From assembly GCF_026151205.1 (NCBI RefSeq), contig NC_087080.1:753812-817811 (forward strand): 64,000 bases of DNA. Reading direction: 5' to 3'. Both the position numbers and the translations under genes were made by a program. Under the pieces are notes generated by a model. It saw nothing but the letters and a program-made list of their open reading frames with translations, did not search any database and was not told the origin of the DNA. Origin of the DNA: Bolinopsis microptera. Its lineage: Eukaryota; Ctenophora; Tentaculata; Lobata; Bolinopsidae. Shown in pieces: positions 44,401-54,368 of this stretch (positions are counted from its first letter, which is position 1; each line of letters begins with the position of its first letter).

Positions 44401-45497
44401 TATTATAATGTACTTTACATATACCTTTCTGTGTGTTTGTATCTGTTTTAGAGCCAGTCGATGATATATATATAGCCGTGTTATGATCGTGTGAACTTTA
44501 ATCTCTTTCCTTTTTTAGCGTAACTATGGTAACTAGTAACTCACTTCATTCATTTTGCTTGCTTGTAAACATAATGGATACAGCCAGTCTTGCTTTACTC
44601 AGCAACAGCCTACCTTTCATTTTGTGCAGTTTTGTGTTTGCCCTATTTTTCTACCTCATCTTCAAGTTCCGGTGAGTTTTGTTGAGACTGTGAAGAGTGA
44701 AATACGATTCCCCTATATAGTGACAACACTATATAATACCAAAGTAAGGATACAATTTGTAGTCAAACTGGTGCCAAGTTCGATAATTCACTGTAATGTT
44801 TTTTATTTTGGTACTGCTGATTATTGATAACTAGTTGAAAACATTGAATTTTGTTACGCGGGTGCAATGAATATGATTAAAAGAGTCACTTAAATTCTAA
44901 ATATATGTAACATCATGTCACTCAATCTCCTATATATTGGACAAGTGGCCAATCTAATTAGTATGTTATGTAAAACACAATGTCTACTCAGTTCACTACT
45001 GCACATGGTCATTACAATGAAAAGAGATATTATAACAGAACTTTAGTTTGTCAGAGAATGAGTATTTTGTAATAACCCAGGGGTCGAGGGCCGTCCACTT
45101 TATGTGATTTGTATTGTATACCATTGTACATTGTACTGTATACCATTGTACATTGACTCTGACCTAGCATCCTCTAAATTCTACATTACTACCCTTATCA
45201 ACCTTGTAGTAACTATAGTAACCACATAGTAACCATAGTAACCTTGTATCTCCTCGCTTGTCTGTCAACTCAACATTCCTTGATAGCAGTAGCAGTTTTA
45301 TCCTTATTTTAAGTAGTTGGGTTGTTGATGATCCTGATATATGCCGTATAATATTAATATAACCTCTCTCTATCTGGTCACGTTTGTATATACATGCTTT
45401 TGTTGCCTGATTTAGAGCAAGCCTAAAAATATACACATGCTTTGATTGTGTGAATTTTCACATCTTTCCTCATTTTAGGATAAAGACTAAGTATTGA
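32422..45497 (+). CDS. Gene 1: long disordered tail-anchored membrane protein (spliced, ~995-1007 aa)
   Basis: Proposed exons, all with GT-AG ends and matching phases: 32422-32461, 33093-33237, 33418-33644, 33802-34052, 34125-36084, 36256-36390, a possible 11-nt microexon 37696-37706, 43060-43142, then 43953-44069 or 44519-44671, and 45479-45497. The sum is 2988 or 3024 nt, divisible by three in both versions. The protein begins M-S-S-T-P-R-S-R-Y and is rich in Ser, Lys, Asn and Glu. It carries eight copies of a short repeated motif, an acidic S-D-V-S-D-T-E-D stretch, and ends in one ~22-residue membrane segment plus a five-to-six-residue basic tail (I-K-T-K-Y). That is a tail-anchor topology, so the bulk would be cytosolic. 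I do not recognise the family; an actin- or membrane-scaffold role would be a guess. AATAAA lies at 45586-45591, about 90 bp after the stop. Confidence 0.65.
33802..36084 (+). CDS. Gene 1 main exon(s): repeat-motif region
   Basis: The acceptor TTTTCTGACAG and the donor G|GTAAAT are clear. Eight copies of F-x-[ST]-N-[DE]-K-[IV]-L-[ND]-K-x-[VIL]-x-N-[TS]-[KR] start near 34768, 34879, 34991, 35219, 35351, 35519, 35688 and 35775. Copies five and six lie in a nearly identical 168-bp (56-residue) tandem duplication at ~35346-35680, so the array is still growing. At 34053-34124 there is a probable 72-nt intron (GTATGT...TTGCATTTCAG) that is a multiple of three and has no stop. Retention would only insert 24 residues. 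Another possible in-frame intron, weaker, is 34140-34214. Confidence 0.8.
36256..36390 (+). CDS. Gene 1 exon ending at a minisatellite
   Basis: The acceptor TTGTTTGACAG precedes V-S-S-S-D-E-S-D-A, then A-D-W-K-K-K-I-M-S-S-Q-N-L-L. The most likely donor is GGAG|GTTTGT at 36391. GTGAGA six bases further on would change the phase, and read-through ends at a TGA just beyond. From 36354 the exon's own 3' end and this donor are the first unit of the 63-bp array that follows. The exon copy has one extra base (CCCTGAGTTGCC, against CCCTAGTTGCC in the array). Confidence 0.6.
36354..37668 (+). repeat. 63-bp minisatellite derived from an exon/intron boundary
   Basis: About 20 units of CTACTCCTCAGACCCCTAGT... 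ATTATGGAGGTTTGTGAGAAACTCC... TTTTTAAA. Units 2-4 are near-identical, and later ones carry many one-base gains and losses and a few 'taccga' additions. Each unit contains a pyrimidine-rich stretch ending in CAG (acceptor-like) and GGAGGTTTGTGAG (donor-like). The array lies in the intron after the 36256 exon. Confidence 0.95.
37669..39850. other. Gene 1 intron sequence
   Basis: This is AT-rich intron. The only exon candidate is the 11-nt AGCTGTGGACT at 37696-37706, between TCGTCCTAAG and GTAAGT. A (TTAA)n run of about 35 bp lies at 39466-39500. At 39250-39280 the phrase 'gtaactatggtaac' is one of the dispersed X-box-like palindromes. No gene seen on the minus strand. Confidence 0.5.
39855..43020. 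repeat. 33-bp minisatellite, ~96 units, with higher-order repeats
   Basis: The unit is CAGATACCTGGTGGTAACC followed by ATGGGAACACCTCA. Because 33 is a multiple of three and the unit lacks stops in several frames, both strands show long artefactual reading frames. One 32-bp unit at ~41050 breaks the register. Rare variants recur at fixed distances: CATGGAAAC and CCTCCCAG near 40.63-40.75 kb reappear 1088 bp later (33 units less one base). 'acctgctgg' and 'ggtagttacc' near 42.30-42.37 kb reappear 561 bp later (17 units). The array ends 39 bp before the exon at 43060. Confidence 0.97.
43060..43142 (+). CDS. Gene 1 exon: acidic segment before the membrane tail
   Basis: The acceptor CATTTTCAG lies before it and the donor GG|GTTAGT after it. 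The phase-0 frame gives G-I-S-D-V-S-D-T-E-D-V-V-G-D-L-P, then T-F-K-P-T-G-S-K-A-K-F-G. This looks like a natural acidic linker and leaves phase 2, which fits both tail exons. The frame that reads on from the upstream minisatellite gives a Trp/Gln-rich peptide and the wrong exit phase, so I rejected it. Confidence 0.65.
43953..44069 (+). CDS. Gene 1 alternative tail exon A (transmembrane)
   Basis: After the acceptor TCATTATTCAG the 117-nt exon reads C-L-L-V-R-M-I-S-T-T-S-L-A-L-L-S-N-G-L, then T-F-I-W-C-T-F-V-F-A-L-Y-F-Y-L-V-F-K-F, and ends at TG|GTGAGT. Entry and exit are both phase 2. It is 60-70% identical to exon B, 0.6 kb downstream. The intron after it ends in the same twin-acceptor arrangement as the one after B. 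Confidence 0.6.
44519..44671 (+). CDS. Gene 1 alternative tail exon B (transmembrane)
   Basis: The 153-nt exon follows TTCCTTTTTTAG and ends at CG|GTGAGT, again phase 2 in and out. It encodes M-D-T-A-S-L-A-L-L-S-N-S-L, then P-F-I-L-C-S-F-V-F-A-L-F-F-Y-L-I-F-K-F-R. The acceptor used by exon A is destroyed here (TTCAG is TTTTG), so B must use one 46 bp further upstream. This adds a dozen residues and takes in a GTAACTATGGTAAC palindrome as coding sequence. Confidence 0.6.
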
Positions 45498-45591
45498 GAA
45501 GGCTGTCTAGTGTCTAGTGTCTCAGGATTTGTCATTGTGTTCTATCAAGAGCCTACTAGTAGATACTGCTACAGCTAACTTCATGAATAAA
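45479..45591 (+). CDS. Gene 1 terminal exon and poly(A) signal
   Basis: CCTCATTTTAG|G-ATA-AAG-ACT-AAG-TAT-TGA completes the tail as R/W-I-K-T-K-Y-stop (stop at 45495-45497). AATAAA is at 45586-45591. A competing acceptor at ~45415 would give a longer, less tidy tail. Confidence 0.55.
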
Positions 45592-45825
45592 AGGATCATT
45601 GGTACGTGGACTGGTTAATATTAAAGACAAATTCCTAACATTTTTTTGGTGTAAGGAACAAAGGGCGGCGCTATTCTTAATTTAACTTAATAAGATCGAG
45701 ATATTGACCGTACCAAGAAAAGTAAGGTAAATAAAAACTGCCATAAGTTGACCAGCATCAGTTAGAAAACGCTCAAGTGCAAGAAACAAGTATGATTCTG
45801 GCACTAGTTATACGGAAGGCAACCA
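45592..45825. other. Gene 1 to gene 2 intergenic, no feature seen
   Basis: AT-rich sequence leading into the X-box/E-box array. Nothing else is recognised. Confidence 0.4.
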
Positions 45826-46117
45826 CGTGACGTTACCTAGCAACCCGTTACCTAGCAACCACGTGACGTTACCTAGCAACCACGTGACGTTACCTAGCAA
45901 CCACGTGACGTTACCTAGCAACCACGTGACGTTACCTAGCAACCACGTGACGTTACCTAGCAACCACGTGACGTTACCTAGCAACCACGTGACGTTACCT
46001 AGCAACCACGTGACGTTACCTAGCAACCACGTGACGTTACCTAGCAACCACGTGACGTTACCTAGCAACCACGTGACGTTACCTAGCAACCACGTGACGT
46101 TACCTAGCAACCACGTG
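45826..46117. repeat. 21-bp minisatellite of X-box plus E-box, ~14 units
   Basis: Each unit is GTTACCTAGCAAC followed by CACGTGAC. The first half fits the RFX X-box consensus GTNRCC-N0-3-RGYAAC and the second half contains the palindromic E-box CACGTG. The units are almost perfect; only the first is shortened. Reading frames across it on both strands are by-products of a 21-bp period. Confidence 0.95.
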
Positions 46118-46720
46118 ACTGGGATTAGTGATGACATGTTTTGAAACGGAGACATTGTTTCTTGCAACTATTTCGGTATGAAACTTACTAATTGTGATGG
46201 GAAATAATGGCGTATTTTGCCAATGTATAAGTCATTGATGCAATGTATAATCACAGATTTTATGGTGAATGAATCCGATAGAATTTATAACCTTCGTGAT
46301 GCTAAAGTGAAGATAGATGCTATGATTTAAAAACCCAGCCAATCTATACTTCTCATCTTACAAAAATTCGAACAAATTTCAAACTTCTCCGACTACAATC
46401 TATGGAACATCATGGTACAATTATAAACATCTGGTTCCAGGTCAGATCATAACCTACATTTCCTATATCTGCCAGCTTTCTGTGTATCATGATGTGATAT
46501 ACACTACTACGCTACGTGTCTACATTGGTAATAGTAATCTCATAAAAACCTTAATAAACTGTCATATATTTCCCAAATCTTAAGATTTTGACAACGAGCT
46601 CAACATCAGAACAGCACGAACCATCTTGACAACCCCCATTGGTTGTCTTGACAACCTTTTCTATCCAGTAATTATCTTCACGAAGCTCACGTTCTAGGAT
46701 GATACCTCAAATTTAGCTCC
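46118..46720. other. Unannotated spacer
   Basis: No gene or clear repeat, apart from two nearby 'cttgacaacc' phrases at 46625-46650. Confidence 0.4.
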
Positions 46721-48072
46721 GTAGCTGGGCTCTATAGCAGTAAGGGTACATATTGTTAGTTAGAATGATGGAGTAGCTGGGCTCTACAGCAGTAAGGACA
46801 CATATTGTTAGTTAGAATGATGGAGTAGCTGGGCTCTATAGCAGTAAGGGCACATATTGTTAGTTAGAATGATGGAGTAGCTGGGCTCTATAGCAGTAAG
46901 GGCACATATTGTTAGTTAGAATGATGGAGTAGCTGGGCTCTGTAGCAGTAAGGACACATATTGTTAGTTAGAATGATGGAGTAGCTGGGCTCTATAGCAG
47001 TAAGGGTACATATTGTTAGTTAGAATGATGGAGTAGCTGGGCTCTATAGCAGTAAGGGCACATATTGTTAGTTAGAATGATGGAGTAGCTGGGCTCTATA
47101 GCAGTAAGGGCACATATTGTTAGTTAGAATGATGGAGTAGCTGGGCTCTATAGCAGTAAGGGCACATATTGTTAGTTAGAATGATGGAGTAGCTGGGCTC
47201 TATAGCAGTAAGGGCACATATTGTTAGTTAGAATGATGGAGTAGCTGGGCTCTATAGCAGTAAGGGCACATATTGTTAGTTAGAATGATGGAGTAGCTGG
47301 GCTCTATAGCAGTAAGGGCACATATTGTTAGTTAGAATGATGGAGTAGCTGGGCTCTATAGCAGTAAGGGCACATATTGTTAGTTAGAATGATGGAGTAG
47401 CTGGGCTCTATAGCAGTAAGGGCACATATTGTTAGTTAGAATGATGGAGTAGCTGGGCTCTATAGCAGTAAGGGCACATATTGTTAGTTAGAATGATGGA
47501 GTAGCTGGGCTCTATAGCAGTAAGGACACATATTGTTAGTTAGAATGATGGAGTAGCTGGGCTCTATAGCAGTAAGGGCACATATTGTTAGTTAGAATGA
47601 TGGAGTAGCTGGGCTCTACAGCAGTAAGGGCACATATTGTTAGTTAGAATGATGGAGTAGCTGGGCTCTACAGCAGTAAGGGCACATATTGTTAGTTAGA
47701 ATGATGGAGTAGCTGGGCTCTATAGCAGTAAGGTCACATATTGTTAGTTAGAATGATGGAGTAGCTGGGCTCTATAGCAGTAAGGTCACATATTGTTAGT
47801 TAGAATGATGGAGTAGCTGGGCACTATAGCAGTAAGGGCACATATTGTTAGTTAGAATGATGGAGTAGCTGGGCTCTACAGCAGTAAGGGCACATATTGT
47901 TAGTTAGAATGATGGAGTAGCTGGGCTCTATAGCAGTAAGGGCACATATTGTTACTTAGAATGATGGAGTAGCTGGGCTCTATAGCAGTAAGGACACATA
48001 TTGTTAGTTAGAATGATGGAGTAGCTGGGCTCTATAGCAGTAAGGGCACATATTGTTAGTTAGAATGATGGA
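46721..48072. repeat. 52-bp minisatellite, ~26 units
   Basis: The unit starts GTAGCTGGGCTCTATAGCAG and ends ATTGTTAGTTAGAATGATGGA. Variation is limited to a few positions (ctataG/ctacaG, aagggcac/aaggacac/aaggtcac). High homogeneity points to recent unequal exchange. Confidence 0.97.
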
Positions 48073-48752
48073 GGAAGAATATTATTTTAACGGGGGTTGT
48101 TAACGAATGACGTTGTTGTATATTTATTTTTATATATCACTGTTTTTAACAGTAAGGGGTATTGAATATCTTGAATAAATGAGAAACGCATGAATTCTAT
48201 ATTTTATTACTGAATTTTTGATAATTAGTAAACAACAGTTGGTATACAAAGAACGTTAGAATTGTTGTGAATAAGTGAGGAACTGCAAATCTGCATTTTA
48301 ACATGGCTGCTCGGTTATCTTACCTATCTTTATTTTCTCCATAACATTCGAACAAAATACAGCTGACATTTCATTATTTATTTAAAAAACCTCAATATCT
48401 ATAAAGTTCAGACGCAGGGTGCTAGGCCCGAGCTAATAAGCTTACCTTATACTCGGCTTGAATACCACAACTTTTAACGTTGGTGTTAAAAATACAACAG
48501 TATAAAATCTAACACATTCATCACCAGTCGCTCCCAAATCGTTAAATAGATCTCAAAACATAGCTCTATACTACACCGCATGTTGGCAACATATTAACAT
48601 AATATTAACATATTATGAGATATTATGTTGTGATGCACGTTAGAGTATTAAAAGGTACGCCCAGGTCGTGTTGTGAATATCCCCACTTCTTGCCAGTCAG
48701 TGGGCAGAAACCGGCGCTGCTCGAAAAGGACTCAGAATTGGAAATTCTTTGT
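48073..48752. other. Unannotated spacer
   Basis: AT-rich, with no gene signal. 'acatattaacataatattaacatattatgag' near 48590 is a small direct repeat. Confidence 0.4.
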
Positions 48753-49195
48753 TAGGTGGACGCCAGGTGGGCGCCAGGTGGACGCCAGGTGGACGCCAGG
48801 TGGACGCCAGGTGGACGCCAGGTGGCCGCCAGGTGGACGCCAGGTGGACGCCAGGTGGACGCCAGGTGGACGCCAGGTGGACGCCAGGTGGACGCCAGGT
48901 GGACGCCAGGTGGACGCCAGGTGGACGCCAGGTGGACGCCAGGTGGACGCCAGGTGGACGCCAGGTGGACGCCAGGTGGACGCCAGGTGGACGCCAGGTG
49001 GACGCCAGGTGGACGCCAGGTGGACGCCAGGTGGACGCCAGGTGGACGCCAGGTGGGCGCCAGGTGGACGCCAGGTGGACGCCAGGTGGACGCCAGGTTT
49101 GTGAGGATTGCTTGCGGAGGTGGACGCCAGGTGGACGCCAGGTGGACGAATTTGTGAGGATTGCTTGCGGAGGTGGACGCCAGGAATTTATGTAA
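48753..49195. repeat. 11-bp minisatellite GTGGACGCCAG
   Basis: About 31 nearly perfect units run to ~49098. The array is then interrupted twice by GTTTGTGAGGATTGCTTGCG. Because the 11-bp period is not a multiple of three, all six frames cycle with an 11-residue period and stay open. None of those frames should be read as a gene. Each unit junction makes CAGGTG (an E-box of the Snail/E2A type). Confidence 0.95.
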
Positions 49196-50988
49196 TGGCT
49201 CTGTGTTGTCTCGTAATGGATTTGTTGGCAGATGTCTGATATAAACATTGGGCTGTGATGTTATGTAGTGCAGTGATGCTTGAGAGGCCAAATTAGAAAT
49301 CTCGCGGAAAACAGACAGTCAAAAGAGAGAGGATTTAGATTTAATTATGAAATACAGCCACAGTGATCATCCACTGCCGATATAAAGATATAACATTACT
49401 TGAAATTCATGTACCAATCATATTGCTCATAACAGTATGCGAATCTATCAAATTGCTCATAATAAAATACAAACCAATCATACGGCTTGTAAGAGTAAAC
49501 CAATGAAATGCCAAGCTGCACGACATCCACCAATCACAGCCCTCTAACCCGCCGCCCACGTGTGGATTACGCGTCCTTCTAAAATACACAATAATAAATA
49601 TTTTCTCATGAAGCTTAGCTGAATTGCATAAATAATATGTTATATAAAGCAAGTAATCCTGTTGCTGCTCCTGTGATGTAATAGTCATAATTTATTACTC
49701 TGTATAGTAACTATGATAGTATGGATAATGGATTTTTAATATTTATTAAATTTAATATGTATCACTAACTATACTAGCGGTGTGTCGCGTGCTTTTGAAA
49801 ACCTAAAATGTTCGTTTGATATTTTCTCGAACGGTTGCTTGTATTACTTTTAACTCTTTACTCACCATTCGCTTGTCTTGCAATAACAGTCTGTACAACA
49901 TTACCTCTCTCTTTAAGCGTATATTTTGTATTCTAGTAGCTTTTTTTATGGGGTGGCAAGTCCTACAGTCCGATAGTTTCACCTCTATACACAGTACAAA
50001 TATTTATAAAGGAGCAAGTGGCAGACAGGATTACAATCCCAGATGACAGGTTCATTGACAAGCTAACTCCAATAAATCAGGAGTTTTAAAATCTTTATTA
50101 TCCTAAACTACTAAGTAATTCGATAAGTGACCTGTACGGATATCTGTACTCCTATTTTCTCACTGTTTTTTATATTTTAAATTGTTAATCCGTGATAGAG
50201 ACCAGATTTGATGGGTCTGGTATAGGTATCGGTGAGGATGGCTCTTTTTAACCACATTTCTTAGCTATTTTCGAGCGCTCGTTAAATTTTGTTCACTCTT
50301 TAATTTAACAGCTTAACTTGTAGCTTAAATTATTGATCTGGTGAGATGTACTGATTAAATGCACTTTGTTAGTAACCGTTAGTAACCACCTCTAACCGGT
50401 ACGTTTTCACTTACAAATGTGGGACATCAGTGTACAATAGACCGGGTACAATATTTGTATATCCTATAAAAGATACAACCTGAAACCTGAACCTGTCTTC
50501 CTTTCATAGGTAAACCGTCAAATTAATCCCGAAATAGGCCTTTTTCTCCTGCGGAACAAAATCTGAAATTAAACCGGACGACAACATCTGTTACTCTTAG
50601 ATCACGTGGTTCAATACGATAGGAAGGTTGTTTATATTTAGAAAATGTTTCACTCGTTTGCCCAATAGCTGGTTACCATAACAACCAATAGCTGGACGTG
50701 TCTAAAAATACCTGCCAATCACACAGGACTCTTAGGATTATGACAAGATGGCCGATCAGTTGACTGATTTTCAGTTTTGCTCCCACTTGGTCAAGTGGAC
50801 GTTTCATGCTAAGTCCAACATTGTGTTAGGGCATGCTAACATTGTATCCTCTCCTGACAGACAGTGTTAGGGCATCCACCTCTTCATACCCACCTCTCCC
50901 ATGTCTATCTGTCTTCACATCTTCATAAGTCAGCCGGTGATGTCAATATAATATTCTCTCTATATCTATTAACACTGTTATTATTACG
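49196..50988. other. Unannotated; several CCAAT motifs, no gene
   Basis: 'caatcata', 'caatgaaatgcc' and 'ccaatcacag' recur at 49415-49545 and 50690-50725 (CCAAT on the plus strand). Open frames are short and lack motifs. A GTTACCATAACAAC X-box-like site is at ~50673. Confidence 0.4.
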
Positions 50989-51158
50989 ACATAGTAACAG
51001 TGTTACTGGTGTAACTGTAACCATAGTAACACATAGTAACAGTGTTACTGGTGTAACTGTAACCATAGTAACACATAGTAACAGTGTTACTGGTGTAACT
51101 GTAACCATAGTAACACATAGTAACAGTGTTACTGGTGTAACTGTAACCATAGTAACAC
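50989..51158. repeat. 42-bp minisatellite, four units, with X-box-like core
   Basis: Each unit holds AGTAACAGTGTTACTGGTG (itself a short palindrome) and GTAACCATAGTAAC (X-box-like). A single diverged unit stands alone at ~53499-53529. Confidence 0.95.
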
Positions 51159-52683
51159 CTGCCCACCCCACCTAGCAATTTGAGGATTCACCTTCAATTT
51201 ATAAACCCACTAAAAGTGTCCTTGTCGATATTCTCTCACGGAAAAACGTGATTTTTGTTGGTTTCAGCGCTGGTAGAAACATCGAAACAAGCCTTTGTAA
51301 ACTCTAATCAACAACATTCTGCATATCACCGCATCTACGTAATGATTATGGTCTGGAAAAAGCGCTTCATCCTAATTTCAATTTAGGAAGTCACGTTAAG
51401 CGTGGTGCTGTCCTGTAAAGCACATTCCAACGGGCTGTGTTACAGCTAGTTGGCATATTATTCGCATATTTTAGACCAGTTTACAGCAATTCTGTTTTGA
51501 CGAGTAATGGAGCGTGTGTATTGTTTTACTTCATTGCTATCCGTTGCTATAGTAACTACATTTTGCACGGCTATATCTCTGCTATTTCACTGCAACGAGC
51601 GGGTTCCTGCAACGTGACATTTACTTGCAAACGTTATACATTAACTTTGTACATATATTAGAAATAGATGCGCATACATACTTATACGAAAATTCCTAGA
51701 ATGGAACTTGAATGGCTTTGGCTCACGTATCTCTTTAGCATGACCTGGTAACTGAAGCTAATAATATAAATATATGATATTTTTTATAATCCCCTCCTTC
51801 TTGACACGGCACGTAGCAGGGTTACATGTGTCCTTCTTGACACGACCCGTAGCCGGGTTACACGTGTCTGTTTGAATGTGAGCGGGAGATATCATAGCTT
51901 TAAATATGTGTCATCCAACATTGCTCATAATGCTCAATATGGACTCTTGTTTTGTGTTTGCTGCACTATTTATATCTTGTTGTGGGTTCTTTCTTCTTGA
52001 TTTAGCATTTGTGTCTGACGTCGTATTTCAGGCCATACGTTGGCCTCTCTAGCATCTCAGTGTTGCCAGATGATCTTTGGGCCCTGGGATGACACGTGTA
52101 ATACTACTACTACTACTACTACTACTGTGTATTGTGTATTGCGTATTTGTATCCTAACCTTTTAACATGAAACACAAACAAAGGTTTAACAGGTGATAAT
52201 ATCACTGATAACGGGTGATATGGTGATTAAAAACCTTCTCGTGATGAGAGTTAATTATTTGGCATGATCACCCTTGGAAATAGGACTGCTCTTCTGCGAA
52301 GTGGTAGTACAGCCAATAGTGCAAAGTAAATAGTGCACAAAAAATAATGCACAGTGCAAAGTGCACAATGCAAAGTACAGGGCACTGTGCAGTGTGCACT
52401 CCCGATACATTATTGTCATAGGATGAATTAGGGTAGCCGTCTTTTCAGTCGACGGATAAAAAACGAGTAAAAAACATACTAAGAATACCATCGGTTCAAT
52501 ATATAGAGTATCAGAGATATACAGTGATGAAGTAATACCATATCCGGTTACAAGTCATGCAGTCCCGCTAGAAGTTGGATAGAAAGTAATCTAAGTAATA
52601 TAATCAATTTGTTCATTCCAGCGGAAAAATGCTCCGGGAACCCTGACTTATAAATTGTGGTGTCCTCTGTTCCTTAGAGGGCA
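51159..52683. other. Unannotated spacer
   Basis: 'ccttcttgacacg' repeats at 51800-51845 with 'gtagc(a/c)gggttaca(t/c)gtgtc'. (TAC)n lies at 52100-52125. 'gtgcaaagt/gcacaatgcaaagt' repeats lie at 52315-52400. No exon could be supported. Confidence 0.4.
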
Positions 52684-53112
52684 GAATAGCTGTGTGTTCT
52701 TTAAAGAATAGCTGTATGTTCTTTAAAGAATAGCTGTGTGTTCTTTAAAGAATAGCTGTGTGTTCTTTAAAGAGTAGCTGTGTGTTCTTTAAAGAGTAGC
52801 TGTGTGCTCTTTAAAGAATAGCTGTGTGTTCTTTAAAGAGTAGCTGTGTGTTCTTTAAAGAGTAGCTGTGTGTTCTTTAAAGAAGGTCTGTGTGTTCTTT
52901 AAAGAGTAGCTGTTTGTTCTTTAAAGAGTAGCTGTGTGTTCTTTAAAGAGTAGCTGTGTGTTCTTTAAAGAGTAGCTGTGTGTTCTTTAAAGAATAGCTG
53001 TGTGTTCTTTAAAGAATAGCTGTGTGTTCTTTAAAGAATAGCTGTATGTTCTTTAAAGAGTAGCTGTGTGTTCTTTAAAGAATAGCTGTGTGTTCTTTAA
53101 AGAATAGCTGTA
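52684..53112. repeat. 22-bp minisatellite TAGCTGTGTGTTCTTTAAAG, ~19 units
   Basis: Units end in AA or AG (TTTAAAGAA / TTTAAAGAG). One central unit is altered (AAGGTCTG). A (TAG)n run follows at 53127-53145. Confidence 0.95.
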
Positions 53113-53859
53113 TGATTACATCACTTGTAGTAGTAGTAGTAGTTGTCATCATGCAGTGACGTTTGTAGTAAGAGTCCTTTGAGTAGTTGCAATGATGAAA
53201 ATAGGACGTTCTAATTTTGTGCCCTTTGATATTTTAGCCCAATAAGTGGGAGATGATGATCGATGTAATTACTGTGTAATTACTGTGACTGTGATCACCG
53301 TCCTAATTCTTTGTGTCATCCCACTGATTTAGGTTGGGAGCTTCGTTTCGATATAATTTGCTTCCTAGACATTTCTTTTTGTTTCCTCAGGCTTACATTT
53401 GACATTTCCGCGATACAATCTTCTTGTTCCGGCTTATTGAGTTATGTGATTTTTAAAACTTCGCAAACTTGTTTTCCCGTCAAGTTGCACGTGTTGCGTA
53501 ACCATAGTAACAGTGTTACTGGTGTAACTGCACGTGTTGCGTTTCTAGATTTGAGGCTGCATATTTGACATGACTTTCAAAATAATTCGAAGTATGTAGG
53601 GCTGGGCAGTTCTTTACTTTTCTGTTATTTAGTTACAGTGATCTTACATTGGCCTTCGTTACTTTGTTCTATTTTTTGATTAAACTTATTTATCGTTACA
53701 CAAAGTAAATTTGAAGGAAAATCTTGGCTTGAGGAATGTAATTTACTATGTAAATTCAAAAAGTTACTAACCTTCTACTATAGCGGCCAGCTCCTCCTTC
53801 ATCACGCCTCCTCACTCCTCACTCCTTAAACCCTCCGAACAATACCCCCTCCTAAAAAC
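53113..53859 (+). promoter_or_regulatory. Upstream region and 5' UTR of gene 2
   Basis: A pyrimidine-rich stretch (CTCCTCCTTCATCACGCCTCC...) leads to the start codon at 53860. An in-frame TAA 30 bases upstream supports that ATG as the start. One X-box-like GTAACCATAGTAAC with CACGTG next to it lies at ~53490-53540. No TATA box was seen. Confidence 0.35.
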
Positions 53860-54368
53860 ATGGCCTACTCCATCCACCCCCCTCTCATCGGAACTATAAT
53901 GACCCAAATCACCAACGCCGAGACAGTAGTGGAGTACGCTCGGACAGTCTACCACTACGTCGACACAACCCTGGACACTATCGCAGATCAGATCCTCATA
54001 GGTTATCAGACAGTATGGGAATACATCCCAGATTATCAGACTCTAGTGGAGCACGTGCCCTATCACGAAACTATTTCTGGGTATGTGCCAGATTATCAGA
54101 CCCTAGTGGAACACGTGCCCATTCTGGAGCCGGTAATGGAACATGTTATGGAGCCGGTTATGGGTCGGATGCCGGAGAAGGGGGTTGTTCAGCAGATGAT
54201 CTGGGATAACCTGAACTTTCTACATACCTGTGTCAAGTTTTATTATCTGATCATCGGGGTGCTGTTTCTGGCGTATGCTATCCTCTCGACCTTTCAATGC
54301 CATGTTGTACAGTGGTCCTTGCGACCACGGCCCCCTACCAAGAATAGAAAGATCCCCTCCACCATTTC
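53860..54368 (+). CDS. Gene 2 exon 1: N-terminal domain and transmembrane segment
   Basis: The 509-nt exon ends TTTC|GTAAGT (phase 2). The tandem 60-bp duplication at 54030-54140 encodes the two P-D-Y-Q-T-L-V-E-H-V-P units. The membrane segment is F-Y-Y-L-I-I-G-V-L-F-L-A-Y-A-I-L-S-T-F. There is no signal peptide, so the orientation cannot be fixed, but the positive charge after the segment favours a cytosolic C-terminal side. Codon use is GC-richer than in the flanking introns. Confidence 0.75.

Noticed and set aside
45808-46167. Open frames through the 21-bp X-box/E-box array
   Set aside because: A by-product of a 21-bp period; the peptide is a pure repeat on both strands.
48673-49291. Six overlapping frames through the 11-bp array
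   Set aside because: The 11-bp unit without stops opens all frames; no unique coding sequence.
51936-52060. Hydrophobic M-D-S-C-F-V-F-A-A-L-F peptide as a third tail exon of gene 1
   Set aside because: Similarity to exons A/B is weak, there is no proper donor in phase, and a stop comes soon after.
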